A DNA stretch of 56,899 bases from Bifidobacterium sp. Lineage in GTDB: Bacteria > Actinomycetota > Actinomycetes > Actinomycetales > Bifidobacteriaceae. The notes beneath the pieces were generated by a model, which ran no database searches, was not told the origin of the DNA, and worked only from the letters and a program-made list of their open reading frames with translations. This document shows positions 1 to 8,209 of the stretch, piece by piece. The DNA is taken from NCBI RefSeq assembly GCF_022640935.1, contig NZ_JALCCV010000011.1, positions 1 through 56,899 of the forward strand, written 5' to 3'. Both the position numbers and the translations under genes were made by a program. Within the stretch, counting starts at the first letter, position 1. Every line of letters starts with the position of its first letter.

Positions 1-4
1 AACC

Positions 5-19
5 GCTATCGGCCGACTT
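5..19. repeat. Half of a palindromic intergenic element
   Basis: The 15-mer GCTATCGGCCGACTT lies just downstream of the alpha-galactosidase stop. It is identical to the right arm of the nested palindrome at 8118-8181. The matching left arm would lie beyond the window edge, so this looks like the cut half of a second copy. The position behind a gene end suggests a terminator or a small intergenic repeat family. Confidence 0.55.
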
Positions 20-66
20 GCATATATCAATCCAGGCATGTCGCGTTGTGAAATCAGCGCCTCGGT

Positions 67-2463
67 CTATTCCCGAATAGTCTCGAACAGCACGGCTTGC
101 GCGGGGTGCAGGGAAGGCACGCGCAGGCCGTAGGTCCGCAGAGCCCGGCCATCAAGCGTGACACCGTCCGCATTCCACCAGCCACTCGGGCTCTGCGCGT
201 TGGTGACATCGCTGCCGAGTTCACGGTTCACCGCCAGCGGACGCACACGATAAACCGCATCGACGTCCAATCCAGGCAGATGTACAGGCGCGGCAGGATA
301 CGTGGCCGAGGTGGTGCGCTGAGTGAACCGGTAGACGGCCCGCGAACCATCGGCGCTCACCACACCGTCCAGTTGCACAGCCGGATCCGGGGAATCGTTG
401 TGCACGACCAGCCCGGATGCGAAATCGGCGCGGTGCGCCTTGAACGCTTCCACCCATGATCTTAGCGCGGCAAGCGATTCGGGCGACTGCTTGAGCAGAT
501 TCCATTCGATGCCCATGTGCCCGAAGAAGGCCATCGCCATGCGAAGCTCTTGGCTCGTGGCGCGCAGCGTGGAGTGTGCCGGACTCGCGCCCACATGCTC
601 GCCCATCATTTCGGGCGGCACCAGCAGCGACGTATAACGCTGGATGGTCGCGCGCTCCACCGGGTCGACGCAGTCCGAGACCCACACGCGGCTCGCGAAT
701 TCGAGGATTCCCAAGTCGATGCGCCCGCCGCCGGACGAACAGCTTTCGATCTCCAAACCCGCATGACGCCGCCGAAGATCGCGGAAGATGCCATATACCG
801 CTAGGGTTTGCGCATGCACTGCCGGCCGGCCGCTGTGCGGCGACACAGCTTCTGTCACCAGCCTGTTATGATCCCATTTGATGTAATCGATGCCCAGTTC
901 GCCGACCAACGCGTCCATGGAGCCGAACACGTAGCCGCGCGCCGCCGGATTCGTCAGGTCGATGACCTGCTGCGAACGTCCCTGCATCGGCAAACGATCC
1001 ACGGTGGGCTTGAGAATCCAATCGGGATGGGCACGAGCTGTATCGGAATCAGGACTGATCATCTCCGGCTCGAACCAGAGGCCAAACTCCATGCCCAGCC
1101 CGTGCACATAATCGGCGAGCGCCTTGAGACTCTTCTCGCCCTGCGGCCACACTTGCGGCGAAATCCGCCAATCGCCCAGCGCTTTTGTGTCGTCGCGCCG
1201 CGCCCCGAACCAGCCGTCATCAACGACGAAACGCTCCACGCCGGATGCTTTCGCCTTGTCGGCGAGCGCCTTCAACGTGTCGAAGTCATGCTCGAAATAC
1301 ACAGCCTCCCATGTGTTCAGTATCACCGGCCGCGGCTTGGCGGCCAATTCGGGGTGCTGTGCGCGCACAAGGGCGTGAAAGCGCTGGGCGATCTCATTGA
1401 GCCCATCGCCATACGCGCCGTAGATCCACGGGGTTGCGTAGGAATCCAAGTCCGGTTCCTCGCCGAAGGCGTTCGGCGCGCCGCCCTGCGACGGTCTGCC
1501 TGCTGACGCAGTGCCATGCGATGCGCCGTTATTCGATCCATCGTCATCGGCGGAACCGGCCGAACTAGCAGAACGGATCACGTCAGCCATGCCACCGCGC
1601 AGATCGCCCTTGGATCGCCCATTCAGTACGATCTCGCCACCGAGCAGCACTTCGCCGCCGCTGATTTGCGCCTGCGTGTAAGCATTGCGCTCGACCGCCA
1701 ACACGCTGTTGCCGCTCCACGCCGTATGTATGGCATATGCTTCGCCGCGCTCTAATCCGAAGCCCGGCACACCGACTGTCAGCAGCAGCGAAGCATCGAA
1801 ATCAGGCCTGCCCACCATGGACACGCGCTCGATGCGCTCCTGGCCTAGCATCTGACGCTGCGGATGGCGTTCGCGCAGATGGTGGCCAGTGGTCGTCAGC
1901 ACCTCGGTGGCGCTGGACGGCAGCGCAAATCCGAGTTCCACTTTGTCGACGGCCAGCTCGCCATCGCCTGTATTGCGCACCACGGCGCGCTGGCGCACGA
2001 GCCCGCTTGCCGTCAGTTCGCATATCCACGTCAGCGCGACGCCTTGCTCGCTGTCCTCGGCCTCCACAGTGAGCGCCGCGTTTTCGGCATCGATCCGGAC
2101 ATCGCCGACTACGAATTTACAGAACAATTCCACGCCTGCGCGGCGCGCAACGAAGCGCGTGGCCCCAGTCCATCCCTCGGCCTGCGTCGGCAGCACGCCT
2201 GGCCATGGCGTCTCGTCCAATGCGCCTGAAACGCGTTGGGGTTTGAGCGCAGCGACTGCGTTCAGCAGGGTTTCCGGATATTCGAGCGGCCGGCCCCAAT
2301 GCGCAATCCGCGGCAATTCATGGTCGAGAATCACGACGGCGAAGGCAACGCCCGGCTGCCTAGATTCGGCATATATCACTTGGAGCGGGCGGCCATCCGG
2401 CGAGGTGTCGGTGAAAGATCGCATCGTAGGAGCAGCTGTCGCGGCATGGGTTTTCGTCGTCAT
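67..2463 (-). CDS. Alpha-galactosidase, GH36
   Basis: This enzyme hydrolyses alpha-1,6-galactosides such as melibiose and raffinose, probably in the cytoplasm since no signal peptide is visible. The GH36 catalytic pair can be seen: Asp531 in YIKWDHNR is the expected nucleophile and Asp597 in WVSDCVDPVER the expected acid/base. A VVDDGWFG segment opens the TIM barrel and WFEPEM follows. The N-terminal beta-supersandwich domain covers about residues 20-300. A Ser/Gly/Asn-rich low-complexity insert near residues 300-335 separates it from the barrel. I chose the ATG at 2463 (798 aa) because AAGGA sits about 10 nt upstream. A GTG 18 nt earlier (804 aa) would overlap that ribosome site. No transporter gene is adjacent. 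Candidate LacI-like sites lie upstream at 2534-2570. Confidence 0.93.
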   Translation of the reverse strand: MTTKTHAATAAPTMRSFTDTSPDGRPLQVIYAESRQPGVAFAVVILDHELPRIAHWGRPLEYPETLLNAVAALKPQRVSGALDETPWPGVLPTQAEGWTGATRFVARRAGVELFCKFVVGDVRIDAENAALTVEAEDSEQGVALTWICELTASGLVRQRAVVRNTGDGELAVDKVELGFALPSSATEVLTTTGHHLRERHPQRQMLGQERIERVSMVGRPDFDASLLLTVGVPGFGLERGEAYAIHTAWSGNSVLAVERNAYTQAQISGGEVLLGGEIVLNGRSKGDLRGGMADVIRSASSAGSADDDGSNNGASHGTASAGRPSQGGAPNAFGEEPDLDSYATPWIYGAYGDGLNEIAQRFHALVRAQHPELAAKPRPVILNTWEAVYFEHDFDTLKALADKAKASGVERFVVDDGWFGARRDDTKALGDWRISPQVWPQGEKSLKALADYVHGLGMEFGLWFEPEMISPDSDTARAHPDWILKPTVDRLPMQGRSQQVIDLTNPAARGYVFGSMDALVGELGIDYIKWDHNRLVTEAVSPHSGRPAVHAQTLAVYGIFRDLRRRHAGLEIESCSSGGGRIDLGILEFASRVWVSDCVDPVERATIQRYTSLLVPPEMMGEHVGASPAHSTLRATSQELRMAMAFFGHMGIEWNLLKQSPESLAALRSWVEAFKAHRADFASGLVVHNDSPDPAVQLDGVVSADGSRAVYRFTQRTTSATYPAAPVHLPGLDVDAVYRVRPLAVNRELGSDVTNAQSPSGWWNADGVTLDGRALRTYGLRVPSLHPAQAVLFETIRE

Positions 2464-2533
2464 ATTCTCAAATTCCTTCACGTTTCACTTCAATCATTGC
2501 AACTACCATTCAATTCATCTTTGAATCCGCTGA

Positions 2534-2570
2534 AACCGGGCGGTTCTCACGCTCTCAATGCTAAACGTTC
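2534..2570. promoter_or_regulatory. Possible LacI-type operators upstream of GH36
   Basis: Two imperfect inverted motifs lie about 70-110 bp upstream of the GH36 start: AACCG-GG-CGGTT at 2534-2545 and TAAACGTTCA at 2562-2571. LacI-family operators share a central CG in a pseudo-palindrome, and the second motif fits loosely. Neither matches the GGAANCGNTTCC core seen at 15566 and 21615 well, so a different regulator is likely if they are real. Confidence 0.22.
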
Positions 2571-2690
2571 ACGGCTTTCTTTCCGCATCCCAGCGTGTTT
2601 CTTACCGACAGCAAGAAAATAGGGACCGGGCCTACACTTGGCCGTGTTTGCCCGTGCATATCCTCACAACACAGTTCCCATAACATCAAT

Positions 2691-3043
2691 TAAGCACATT
2701 GCATGTAATTACGATGCAGCGCAGGCCCCACCGTCACTATTCCAAAATTCAGGAACGGCTGAATTCCGCCAAAGCGCCTTTCCTCCGATTTGAGGTCTAC
2801 TTTGTGAAGTGCCTACTAGATGGGAAAAGTGCTTAATAGCTGATATTGACATAACGCAATGGGGAAATACGGGAGAGAACACGGCTGTGGTCATGTATTA
2901 GGCATTTTTCCCGCCTATTAAGCACTTCGCAAAAGTACAAGCCTATGAACGTATTTGCTCAACCTTGGAATTCCGCCATTCCTAGACAGGTGGCAAAGCC
3001 CGGAGAAGCCGCGCGCAATCAGTTTCGCCCGGCAATGTGCTTA
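2691..3043. repeat. 353-bp element with terminal and internal inverted repeats
   Basis: The ends are a perfect 12-bp inverted repeat: TAAGCACATTGC at 2691-2702 and GCAATGTGCTTA at 3032-3043. Inside lies a 30-bp repeat at 2809-2838, with an inverted copy at 2896-2925 matching at 24 of 30 positions. All four contain the motif GTGCTTA or GTGCCTA. AATTCCGCC also occurs twice (2762 and 2970). The stretch 2464-3315 has no ORF I would call a gene. The element is more AT-rich than its surroundings. It could be a non-autonomous mobile element remnant or an array of regulator sites. No clear target-site duplication abuts the ends. Confidence 0.5.
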
Positions 3044-3315
3044 GTACATAACGGGCACCGTTCCTGATCAACGGGCAGGACCATAATTCCATGGCCTCAG
3101 GCACATCTGAAGCCATGTATAAAGGCAAACTGCCCAACATGAGGAACCATGGCCACTCCGACGCAGCCGGCCACGCCCCTTCGACACGCAGACTTCACCA
3201 TCAGAGAGTATCGCCACGCGCCGAATCAACACATACGCAAAGGCAGTTGGCGACTTCCCATCGTCTCGGCTCTTGCGTCGGCCCATATCGTATAGCGAAT
3301 TCGTGTTATCAGGCA

Positions 3316-3828
3316 TCAGGTTCGCGACGCTTCCCTGCGCGCGCGGAAGAAATCGCGCAGCAACGCGGCACAAGCTTCTTCCTCCACGCCGCCGATGATT
3401 TCGGGCTGCGGCCCGATATGAGGGTCGCGCGCGATGTCCCACACCGATCCGCAAGCACCAAGCTTGGCATCCCACGCGCCGAAAACAATACGATCCACAT
3501 GCGTTTGCAGCGCCGCTCCGGCGCACATCGGGCACGGCTCAAGCGTGACCACCAGTGTGCAGCCCGCAAGATTCCACGGTGTCGCTCTCGACGATATTTC
3601 CCCAAACAGCGCATTCCCGCCCAAGCCGTTTGCCGCATCAGCCGCCTGTCGCATCGCTTCGATTTCGGCATGAGCCAGCGGGTCGCCTTCCGCCTCGCGC
3701 CGATTGCGCCCGCAACCCAGCATCCGACCATCGGCATCAAGCACAAGCGCACCGACCGGCACGTCGCCGTCTCCCGCCGCCTGACGCGCCAGCTGCAGCG
3801 CCTCGTTCATCGCCTGTTCATACCGCAT
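3316..3828 (-). CDS. tadA: tRNA-specific adenosine deaminase TadA
   Basis: TadA converts adenosine 34 to inosine in the tRNA-Arg(ACG) anticodon, a zinc-dependent cytoplasmic reaction. The cytidine-deaminase signature is complete: H53-A-E55 supplies a zinc ligand and the proton shuttle, and P-C99-P-M-C102 supplies the other two zinc ligands. At 170 aa the length is normal for the family, with an extra C-terminal basic stretch (FFRARREASRT). The gene stands alone, read leftward, with the repeat-bearing region 2464-3315 downstream and the divergent antiporter gene 224 bp upstream. Confidence 0.93.
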   Translation of the reverse strand: MRYEQAMNEALQLARQAAGDGDVPVGALVLDADGRMLGCGRNRREAEGDPLAHAEIEAMRQAADAANGLGGNALFGEISSRATPWNLAGCTLVVTLEPCPMCAGAALQTHVDRIVFGAWDAKLGACGSVWDIARDPHIGPQPEIIGGVEEEACAALLRDFFRARREASRT

Positions 3829-4008
3829 ACGATCAGTCTAAACCAGCGGTATAAAGCGGCGGATTCGGCCAACTCAGGCAAAACACCAGTTTCCCGCGAA
3901 GCCGCGCCCGGCCGTTTATGCCTTCCATTGCCCGCTTCATCGCCGCGCTGAAACAGTCATACGACGCCGTGTTACGCCCTACGGCGGAACGCCGACACGC
4001 TGCCCCCC

Positions 4009-4045
4009 TATAATCTAATGCTAGAGAGCTAGGCCCGAAGGGGAG
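4009..4045 (+). promoter_or_regulatory. Promoter -10 and ribosome site of the antiporter gene
   Basis: A perfect TATAAT lies at 4009-4014 and a strong purine ribosome site (AGGGGAGA) at 4039-4046, 7 nt before the ATG at 4053. No good -35 hexamer is visible 16-18 nt upstream of the -10, so the promoter may depend on an activator. The predicted 5' leader is only about 30 nt. Confidence 0.5.
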
Positions 4046-4052
4046 ATAAACG

Positions 4053-6128
4053 ATGGACGTGTTCACATTGATACTGTATGTGATCGGCGCCGTCGTACTT
4101 TCATCCTTTATTGGCCGCTTCATTCCCAGGATCTCCACTCCGCTGGTGCAGATTGCGCTCGGTGCGCTGATGGCGCAACTGCCGTTCTTCCCCACCATCG
4201 AACTGGATCCGGCGCTGTTCATGGTGCTGTTCATCGCGCCATTGCTGTATCTGGAAGCCCACGAGATCGACAAATCCGCGCTGGTCAAAAGCCTTAATCT
4301 TTCATTGTCTCTGGCCATAGGCTTGGCGCTGATGACCATGGTGATCATCGGGTTCGCGCTGCATGGCGCATGGCCGTTGATCCCATTGGCCGCCGCATTC
4401 GCGCTCGGTGCGGCGCTCGGACCGACTGACGCGGTAGCCGTCTCCTCGATCGGCAACGTCGCCTCGCTCACCGACCGCCAGCGCAGCGTGCTTGAAGGCG
4501 AATCACTGTTTAACGATGCGTCGGGTGTCGTCGGCTTCCAATTCTCGATTCTCGCCGCAGTCACCGGAACATTCTCGCTGACCCACGCCACCGGGGAATT
4601 CTTGACTTCCTTCATCGGCGGTACGATATTCGGTCTCATGCTGGGCGTACTCGCCAATCTGCTGTTCGAAACCTTGCGCTCGTTCGGCTGGGAGACCACG
4701 ACCACCAGGATCCTCATGGAGATTTTCCTGCCGTTCCTGATCTACTTGAGCGCCGACGGAATCGCACACGTCTCCGGTGTGCTCGCTGTAGTCGCAGCAG
4801 GACTGGTCATCCACTTCGATCGCACCGGCGTGGGCCCGAATGTAGCCAGAACGAACATCGTCTCCGGCAGCGTGTGGTCCGTGCTCTCCTTCAGCCTCAA
4901 CGGCGCGGTGTTCATCCTGCTCGGCCTGCAGCTGCCCATGGCGTTGAGCACCAGCTGGTCGCACCCTGCGGTCAGCCATACCGTTCTCATTGAGATCATC
5001 ATGTTGGCGTGCTTCGTCGTCATCGGGCTGCGATTCGCATGGATGAGCTTCGTACTCTGGCTCACCAAGGATCATGAAACCGGCAAACGCCGCAGCATGA
5101 CACCGAACCGTTGGCGTTCTGCAGCTGTAATGACCTTCGGCGGGCCAAAAGGCACCATCACGCTGTCCTTGATGTTCACGATCCCCTACGTCGTCCGATC
5201 GGGAGCGCCGTTCCCGCTGCGTGACGAGCTCATTTTCGTTTCCTCCGGAGTCATCGTCATCACTCTCGTACTGGCGAATTTCATGTTGCCGCTGCTCGCG
5301 CCAAACCGAGGTGACAAGAAGGCCAACGAGATGACGGACATCACCATCGAGGCGGTTCATCGCACCATTGAAGAGCTCACCAAACGAGTCACTCCAGAGA
5401 ACCGGCGGGCCGTGCTACAGGTCATCGATTCCTACACCAAGCGCATCAGCCGCCTGCGGCAGCACAACGATCGGATCGACCCGCGCAAAATCGAACAGCT
5501 GCAGGTCACTGCGCTGCACTGGGAAAAGGACTATATCAGGGGCCAACTCGACCAGGCGAAAGCCGACGAGCAAACCGACGCGCATGATCGAGGGCTAACG
5601 ATCGAAGCTTGCGAACGTATGCTCGATCAGATCATGAACTCGTTGCGTCACATTTCCAGCCTCCATCCCTCGGGCAGGACCGTCTCGCAGATACGCGGCA
5701 GGATCCGCGCCCTGCAGCGGCGGCTGCTCATCCTGGCGCGTCGCGCCAACGCCAAGATCCAACGAACCACGCCCCTCGTAAGCGAGAACGAGGTCCACAC
5801 GCATATGCGCAATCTGCAGCTTGCGGCCCTCGAATACGTAATTGACCATCTGTACGAGGAGATGGGCCAAAACCCGGACGACACCGAATACTGCTCGGCA
5901 CTTATCCTCGATTACCGTCGTGCTGAGGCTGCGCTGCGCGCCCGCCCCAGCGTCGGAGGCAGCGCCAAACTCCTGGCGCAGATCGCCGAGACCAAGCGAG
6001 AAAGCTATGCCATCGAACTCGGCATCATCCAAGACATGGTCGAAGCTGGCGACATCACCCGCGCCCAAGCCCGGCATATGAGAAGAAATGTGTATGTGAT
6101 GCAGGTTGATGCCGATAGCGAATTATAG
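4053..6128 (+). CDS. Na+/H+ antiporter, CPA1 (NhaP-type) family
   Basis: A membrane cation/proton exchanger for pH and sodium homeostasis. About 12 hydrophobic segments fill residues 1-410. The transport core shows GPTDAVAV near residue 124 and GESLFNDASGVV near residue 149; the paired TD and ND motifs are typical of CPA1 exchangers. A hydrophilic helical tail of about 270 residues follows, rich in Arg and Glu, and probably regulatory in the cytoplasm. At 691 aa it falls within the range of actinobacterial members. The gene is monocistronic, with its own promoter at 4009, and converges on the esterase gene. Ion specificity cannot be read from sequence. Confidence 0.9.
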   Translation: MDVFTLILYVIGAVVLSSFIGRFIPRISTPLVQIALGALMAQLPFFPTIELDPALFMVLFIAPLLYLEAHEIDKSALVKSLNLSLSLAIGLALMTMVIIGFALHGAWPLIPLAAAFALGAALGPTDAVAVSSIGNVASLTDRQRSVLEGESLFNDASGVVGFQFSILAAVTGTFSLTHATGEFLTSFIGGTIFGLMLGVLANLLFETLRSFGWETTTTRILMEIFLPFLIYLSADGIAHVSGVLAVVAAGLVIHFDRTGVGPNVARTNIVSGSVWSVLSFSLNGAVFILLGLQLPMALSTSWSHPAVSHTVLIEIIMLACFVVIGLRFAWMSFVLWLTKDHETGKRRSMTPNRWRSAAVMTFGGPKGTITLSLMFTIPYVVRSGAPFPLRDELIFVSSGVIVITLVLANFMLPLLAPNRGDKKANEMTDITIEAVHRTIEELTKRVTPENRRAVLQVIDSYTKRISRLRQHNDRIDPRKIEQLQVTALHWEKDYIRGQLDQAKADEQTDAHDRGLTIEACERMLDQIMNSLRHISSLHPSGRTVSQIRGRIRALQRRLLILARRANAKIQRTTPLVSENEVHTHMRNLQLAALEYVIDHLYEEMGQNPDDTEYCSALILDYRRAEAALRARPSVGGSAKLLAQIAETKRESYAIELGIIQDMVEAGDITRAQARHMRRNVYVMQVDADSEL

Positions 6129-6255
6129 TTTCCTGTCGACATCGACCTGCATCCTTCGTGGCCGTAGCAGCCGCTCACCTCGCCTGCGACGAGTCCACCG
6201 GCCCCTTCTTTAACGGCTCGGCGGATTGGTGCCAGCAGGCGTGCCGTGGCTGAGT

Positions 6256-7047
6256 TTACAGCACGCCCGAGGCGATGTCGTTGAGGAGGAGCCATTGCCG
6301 GATATCGCTGAATTCCTCGAGCCCTACGGAGTGGTCGAGCCCGTGATAGCTTTTAGAGGTCAGCCACGTATGCTCCTCCAACCAAGCGGAGAAAGCGTAG
6401 GACTCGTATTTGGGAATCAGCGTGTCGTCGGCGCCGAAGCCGTAGAACACCGGAATTTCGCGATCTGGAAGCCGCTCATCGCCGGGAAGCGGCCCAGGAG
6501 CCAAAAACCCGGACAACGTAATCGCTGCACGGTATCGTTCAGGATGGACCCGCAACACATGCACCGCCAGCACGCCGCCTTGCGAAAACCCGATGGGCAC
6601 CACGTCGCGTTCATCGGGAATATTCTCCGAAACCCAAGCATCGATGGCCTCCGCAGCCGCTAGCGCATCATAGTCGAGGTCCTCGCCCACCGGCACGGAT
6701 TCATGGAACCAGCTGTAGGCACCAGCCGAGTATCCGCCGGGGGACTCGAGCTCCAGCGGCGCGCGAAGCGAGGCATAGTCATTGTAGGGCGCGACATAGC
6801 GCATTATGTCTGCCAGATCCTCTTCATTGGAACCCCATCCATGCAGGCACAGGAACATCGGGCGATTGGGGGAGGACTTGGCGTCGCCGCGCGACAATGC
6901 GGCGTGCGTCACGTGCAAAGATTCGCCATAATGCCCCGGCACCACAGTGGATTTTCGGCCAACAAGCCGATCGTCACCGGTCTCGTCATCACCTGGTTTG
7001 TGACCCGTGGACTCGTATTCGGCGGAATGGGATTCTTGAGCAGCCAT
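6256..7047 (-). CDS. Alpha/beta-hydrolase, carboxylesterase/phospholipase family
   Basis: A serine hydrolase of the small carboxylesterase (YpfH/lysophospholipase-like) group. The fold markers appear in order: LCLHGWGSNEEDL (oxyanion region), GFSQGG (nucleophile Ser), FYGFGADDTLIPK (Asp) and HGLDHS (His). The substrate is unknown. The start is uncertain. I chose the ATG at 7047 (263 aa); in-frame ATGs at 7107, 7122 and 7131 would add up to 28 residues, including a poorly formed hydrophobic stretch, and none of the candidates has a clear ribosome site. The product is probably cytoplasmic with the short start. A leftward terminator lies about 150 nt upstream at 7190-7220. Confidence 0.85.
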   Translation of the reverse strand: MAAQESHSAEYESTGHKPGDDETGDDRLVGRKSTVVPGHYGESLHVTHAALSRGDAKSSPNRPMFLCLHGWGSNEEDLADIMRYVAPYNDYASLRAPLELESPGGYSAGAYSWFHESVPVGEDLDYDALAAAEAIDAWVSENIPDERDVVPIGFSQGGVLAVHVLRVHPERYRAAITLSGFLAPGPLPGDERLPDREIPVFYGFGADDTLIPKYESYAFSAWLEEHTWLTSKSYHGLDHSVGLEEFSDIRQWLLLNDIASGVL

Positions 7048-7189
7048 AGTCACAATATACGTCAGTGCAGCGGCAACGAGCGTAGTTCGGCGTAAGTCTG
7101 GCCTCATAGGCGCCAACACCATCTGCACCATGGTTCGAGTTTCGTTGTATGCCTCCCCTACATCATCACGCGCAACTTCTAGGTTTGCA

Positions 7190-7220
7190 AAAAGAAACCC
7201 CGGCGGGGTTGGCGCCGGGG
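7190..7220 (-). terminator. Orphan rho-independent terminator (leftward)
   Basis: CCCCGGCG at 7198-7205 pairs with CGCCGGGG at 7213-7220 around a 7-nt loop. Read leftward it is followed by TTTCTTTTT. A pyrimidine-rich tract precedes it. It ends a leftward transcript, yet no leftward gene lies to its right before dcd, which reads the other way. The gap 7048-7489 therefore probably encodes a short RNA or a leader/attenuator for the esterase gene. Confidence 0.6.
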
Positions 7221-7489
7221 AGAGAAAGGAGAGAAGAAGAAGGATTCAATTGTCGGAAGCGGTGCTCCTGGCCAGCTCTTGCTGACAAGTATTACTTAAC
7301 CATCCATTCCTTGGTATAGCGCTCGTGTTTTCTGCTAACTTCCTGAGAATTTTTTTGTCGCCGTATTCGTCCAGCCTGTCTGCAACGGTTCGGCGGTAAG
7401 AACTAGACTAGGTCGAGAACCGTCGTCAACCATGCTTTGCCATGCGGCGCACTGCCGCAACCGGCAACCACACCCACGAGAGGGGAACC

Positions 7490-8071
7490 ATGCTTCTGTC
7501 CGATCGCGACATCCTCGCGTTCCAAGCCGCCGGTCACATATCTCTTGACCCTTGGACGCCAGAGATGGTGCAGCCCGCATCCATTGACGTGCGGCTCGAC
7601 CGCTTTTTCCGTCTGTTCAACAACCACGCCTATACCTATGTGGATCCGGCCGAAAATCAGGGAGCGCTCACCGAGCAGTTCGCGGTGGCCTCCGGCGAGC
7701 CATGGATTTTGCACCCGGGCGAATTCGCGCTCGCCTCTACATGGGAATATGTGAAGCTGGATGCGACGGTAGCCGCGCGGCTCGAGGGCAAAAGCTCGCT
7801 CGGACGCCTGGGCATTCTCACCCATTCGACCGCTGGCTTCATCGACCCGGGCTTCGAAGGTCATATCACCTTGGAACTATCGAATGTGAGCACGCTGCCG
7901 GTCAAGCTATGGCCTGGCATGAAAATCGGCCAGATGTGCTTCTTCGAGCTCAGCTCCCCCGCCGCGCACCCGTATGGGTCGGCCGGCACCGGTTCACACT
8001 ACCAAGGCCAGCGCGGCCCGACGCCTTCGCGCTCGTATGAGCACTTCTACAAGGCCGAGGTCAACGACTGA
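7490..8071 (+). CDS. dcd: dCTP deaminase, probably bifunctional dUMP-forming
   Basis: Deaminates dCTP and, in the actinobacterial form, also releases pyrophosphate to give dUMP for thymidylate synthesis. The 193-residue length and the motif block are typical: [10 protein letters not shown] from residue 99, [19 protein letters not shown] from 112 with Glu129 as the expected catalytic base, and the C-terminal [11 protein letters not shown] lid. The resemblance to the mycobacterial bifunctional enzyme from memory is close, so the dUTPase activity is an inference from family. The start at ATG 7490 is set by the GAGAGGGGA ribosome site; an upstream ATG at 7442 adds 16 residues unlike the family. 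Confidence 0.94.
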   Translation: MLLSDRDILAFQAAGHISLDPWTPEMVQPASIDVRLDRFFRLFNNHAYTYVDPAENQGALTEQFAVASGEPWILHPGEFALASTWEYVKLDATVAARLEGKSSLGRLGILTHSTAGFIDPGFEGHITLELSNVSTLPVKLWPGMKIGQMCFFELSSPAAHPYGSAGTGSHYQGQRGPTPSRSYEHFYKAEVND

Positions 8072-8117
8072 GGCCATCGCCGGATATAATGTGCAACACC
8101 CCGGAAAATTCATAGGC

Positions 8118-8181
8118 AAGTCGGCCGATAGCGATTTTGACTGGCGGAATTCCGCCACTCTGATTGGCTATCGGCCGACTT
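8118..8181. repeat. Nested palindrome between convergent genes
   Basis: Arms AAGTCGGCCGATAGC (8118-8132) and GCTATCGGCCGACTT (8167-8181) are perfectly complementary over 15 bp. A second 16-bp perfect palindrome, TGGCGGAATTCCGCCA (8142-8157), sits in the loop. It lies between the convergent dcd and P-ATPase genes, so it could act as a bidirectional terminator, although no long T-run follows. The right arm recurs exactly at 5-19. Confidence 0.75.
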
Positions 8182-8209
8182 CTGTATGACACTTACTGAG
8201 TCAAGGGCC

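Noticed and set aside
808..1506. 232-codon plus-strand frame opposite the alpha-galactosidase gene
   Set aside because: It is a long open frame caused by GC-rich codon bias on the other strand; the GH36 frame has a full set of catalytic motifs.
2476..2490. parS-like CACGTTTCAC in front of the GH36 gene
   Set aside because: Only one half of the palindrome is present.
2709..2894. 61-codon minus-strand ORF in the inverted-repeat element
   Set aside because: It has no ribosome site and no recognisable domain, and it runs across the repeats; it is more likely a chance frame.
2464..3315. Autonomous insertion sequence around the repeats
   Set aside because: There is no transposase-like frame on either strand and no clear target duplication.
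7224..7330. Possible SRP RNA (GGAAGC motif near 7255)
   Set aside because: The conserved SRP apical sequence (GGTCAGG-type and GGAAGGGAGCAGC-type) is absent. Only a generic hairpin is present.
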